Positions 63,345-64,000 of a DNA stretch of 64,000 nucleotides are shown in pieces (position 1 is the stretch's first letter; each line of letters starts with the position of its first letter). The notes below the pieces were generated by a model. The model worked only from the letters and a program-made list of their open reading frames with translations, ran no database searches and was not told the DNA's origin. The DNA is from Fen-1258 sp964441505 (GTDB lineage Bacteria; Bacteroidota; Ignavibacteria; Ignavibacteriales; Melioribacteraceae), in assembly GCA_964441505.1 (NCBI GenBank), contig CAYTUV010000001.1:62001-126000 (forward strand). The letters are read 5' to 3'. The position numbers and the translations under genes are program-made.

Positions 63345-64000
63345 TTAAATAACGTGTACTAACAGTCCATCTCTTAATTTTGGTTCGAACCATGTTGATT
63401 TAGGCGGCATAGTTTCGCCTGCATCCGAAATATTTATTAGGTCGTCTACAGAAACCGGAAACAGTGAAAACGCAACAGACGCTTTGTCGCTATCAACTAA
63501 TTTTTCTAACTCTTCAGTTCCTCGTATTCCGCCGATGAAATCGATGTTTGTATCTGTACGCTGATCTTCAATTCCCAAAACCGGCTGCAATAAATAATTC
63601 TGAAGAATACTCACATCGAGTTTATCACCCACAGCTTTACCAGGTTTAACATTTTCGTTCGGTTTCAGCAGATACCATTTTTTATCAATATACATAGCGA
63701 ACGTTTTTACTGTCGGGGGATTTGGTGAAGTTGCGTCCTCAATGTAAAAATTTGTTTTTATTTTATTTAAAAATTCATCTTCTTTCATTTTCAAATCGTG
63801 TACTATTCGATTGTATGAAAGGATTTTCAACTGCTCTGCCGGAAAAAGAACTCCAAGAAAATAATTATACTCTTCTTCCCCCGTGTGGTTTGGGTTTTGT
63901 TCCATCTTAATTTTCTGTACACGGCTTGCACTTGCTGCGCGATGATGTCCGTCTGCAATGTAAAGATACCTCACATTTCCAATTGCATTTACAACTGTAT
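63345..64000 (-). CDS. DUF1015-family protein, partial (5' end outside window)
   Basis: About 218 C-terminal residues are visible, and the frame continues to the right edge. The conserved YIADGHHRAASA motif of DUF1015 is present, followed by the family pattern around FLGVLFPAEQLKILSYNRIV and the terminal FIGGIRGTEELEKLVD and MPPKSTWFEPKLRDGLLVH. The GTG at 63974 is an internal codon, not the start. The function is not established. Proximity to serC, and often serA, suggests a link to serine metabolism (inference). Confidence 0.87.
   Translation of the reverse strand, partial: TVVNAIGNVRYLYIADGHHRAASASRVQKIKMEQNPNHTGEEEYNYFLGVLFPAEQLKILSYNRIVHDLKMKEDEFLNKIKTNFYIEDATSPNPPTVKTFAMYIDKKWYLLKPNENVKPGKAVGDKLDVSILQNYLLQPVLGIEDQRTDTNIDFIGGIRGTEELEKLVDSDKASVAFSLFPVSVDDLINISDAGETMPPKSTWFEPKLRDGLLVHVI

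Overview
The window is AT-rich, densely coded bacterial DNA, most likely from the Ignavibacteria or a related lineage of the Bacteroidota/Chlorobiota (FCB) group. This is inferred from a type IX secretion C-terminal sorting domain with the YPNPFNP signature (protein at 22455-24578), an ExbB-ExbD-ExbD-TonB operon followed by a PstS-like lipoprotein and a TPR protein, bifunctional YncE/phosphoesterase and tricorn-like proteins, and abundant short dispersed intergenic palindromes. I see no rRNA, tRNA, CRISPR array, prophage or insertion-sequence transposase.

Positions 1-16900 form a nitrate-to-ammonium respiratory island. On the minus strand, reading from 12250 down to 1, lie a diheme membrane cytochrome c (NarC-like), narG, a four-helix-bundle protein gene wedged into the operon, narH, narJ, narI, two NarK-type transporters, a hemerythrin-like protein and a 4Fe-4S ferredoxin cut by the window edge. 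Divergently on the plus strand lie a NapH-like membrane ferredoxin, nrfH, nrfA and an outer-membrane porin. Together they encode quinol-linked nitrate reduction to nitrite in the cytoplasm, nitrate/nitrite exchange, and periplasmic nitrite ammonification.

Positions 17000-32900 hold mixed metabolic and envelope genes: a cupin, a DUF362/beta-barrel/DUF6599 cluster, a zinc-ribbon protein, an L-fucose-isomerase-like protein, a secreted VIT/VWA protein with a T9SS tail, a PEGA lipoprotein, a PfkB sugar kinase coupled to a YncE/phosphoesterase protein, an EamA transporter with a probable frameshift, a half-size TauE/SafE protein, an M1 aminopeptidase and an aldo/keto reductase. Positions 33000-41500 hold a histidine kinase/NtrC-type regulator pair followed by the Exb/TonB energisation operon.

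Positions 41500-64000 hold pyrophosphatase, an amino acid permease, an orphan ABC membrane domain, a Kup potassium transporter, a divergent ferredoxin, the decayed end of a GH47 mannosidase, a tricorn-like protease, DinB, a glutamine amidotransferase, a PAS histidine kinase, TsaC, HisN, an ECF-sigma/anti-sigma/TonB-TPR operon whose sigma gene has an in-frame stop, an M16 protease, thioredoxin, SerC and a DUF1015 protein cut by the right edge. The most notable observations are three disrupted genes with readable causes (8-bp tandem duplication, in-frame TAA, homopolymer indel), the four-helix-bundle insertion with duplicated borders inside the nar operon, and a 157-bp element built of nested palindromes between trxA and serC.
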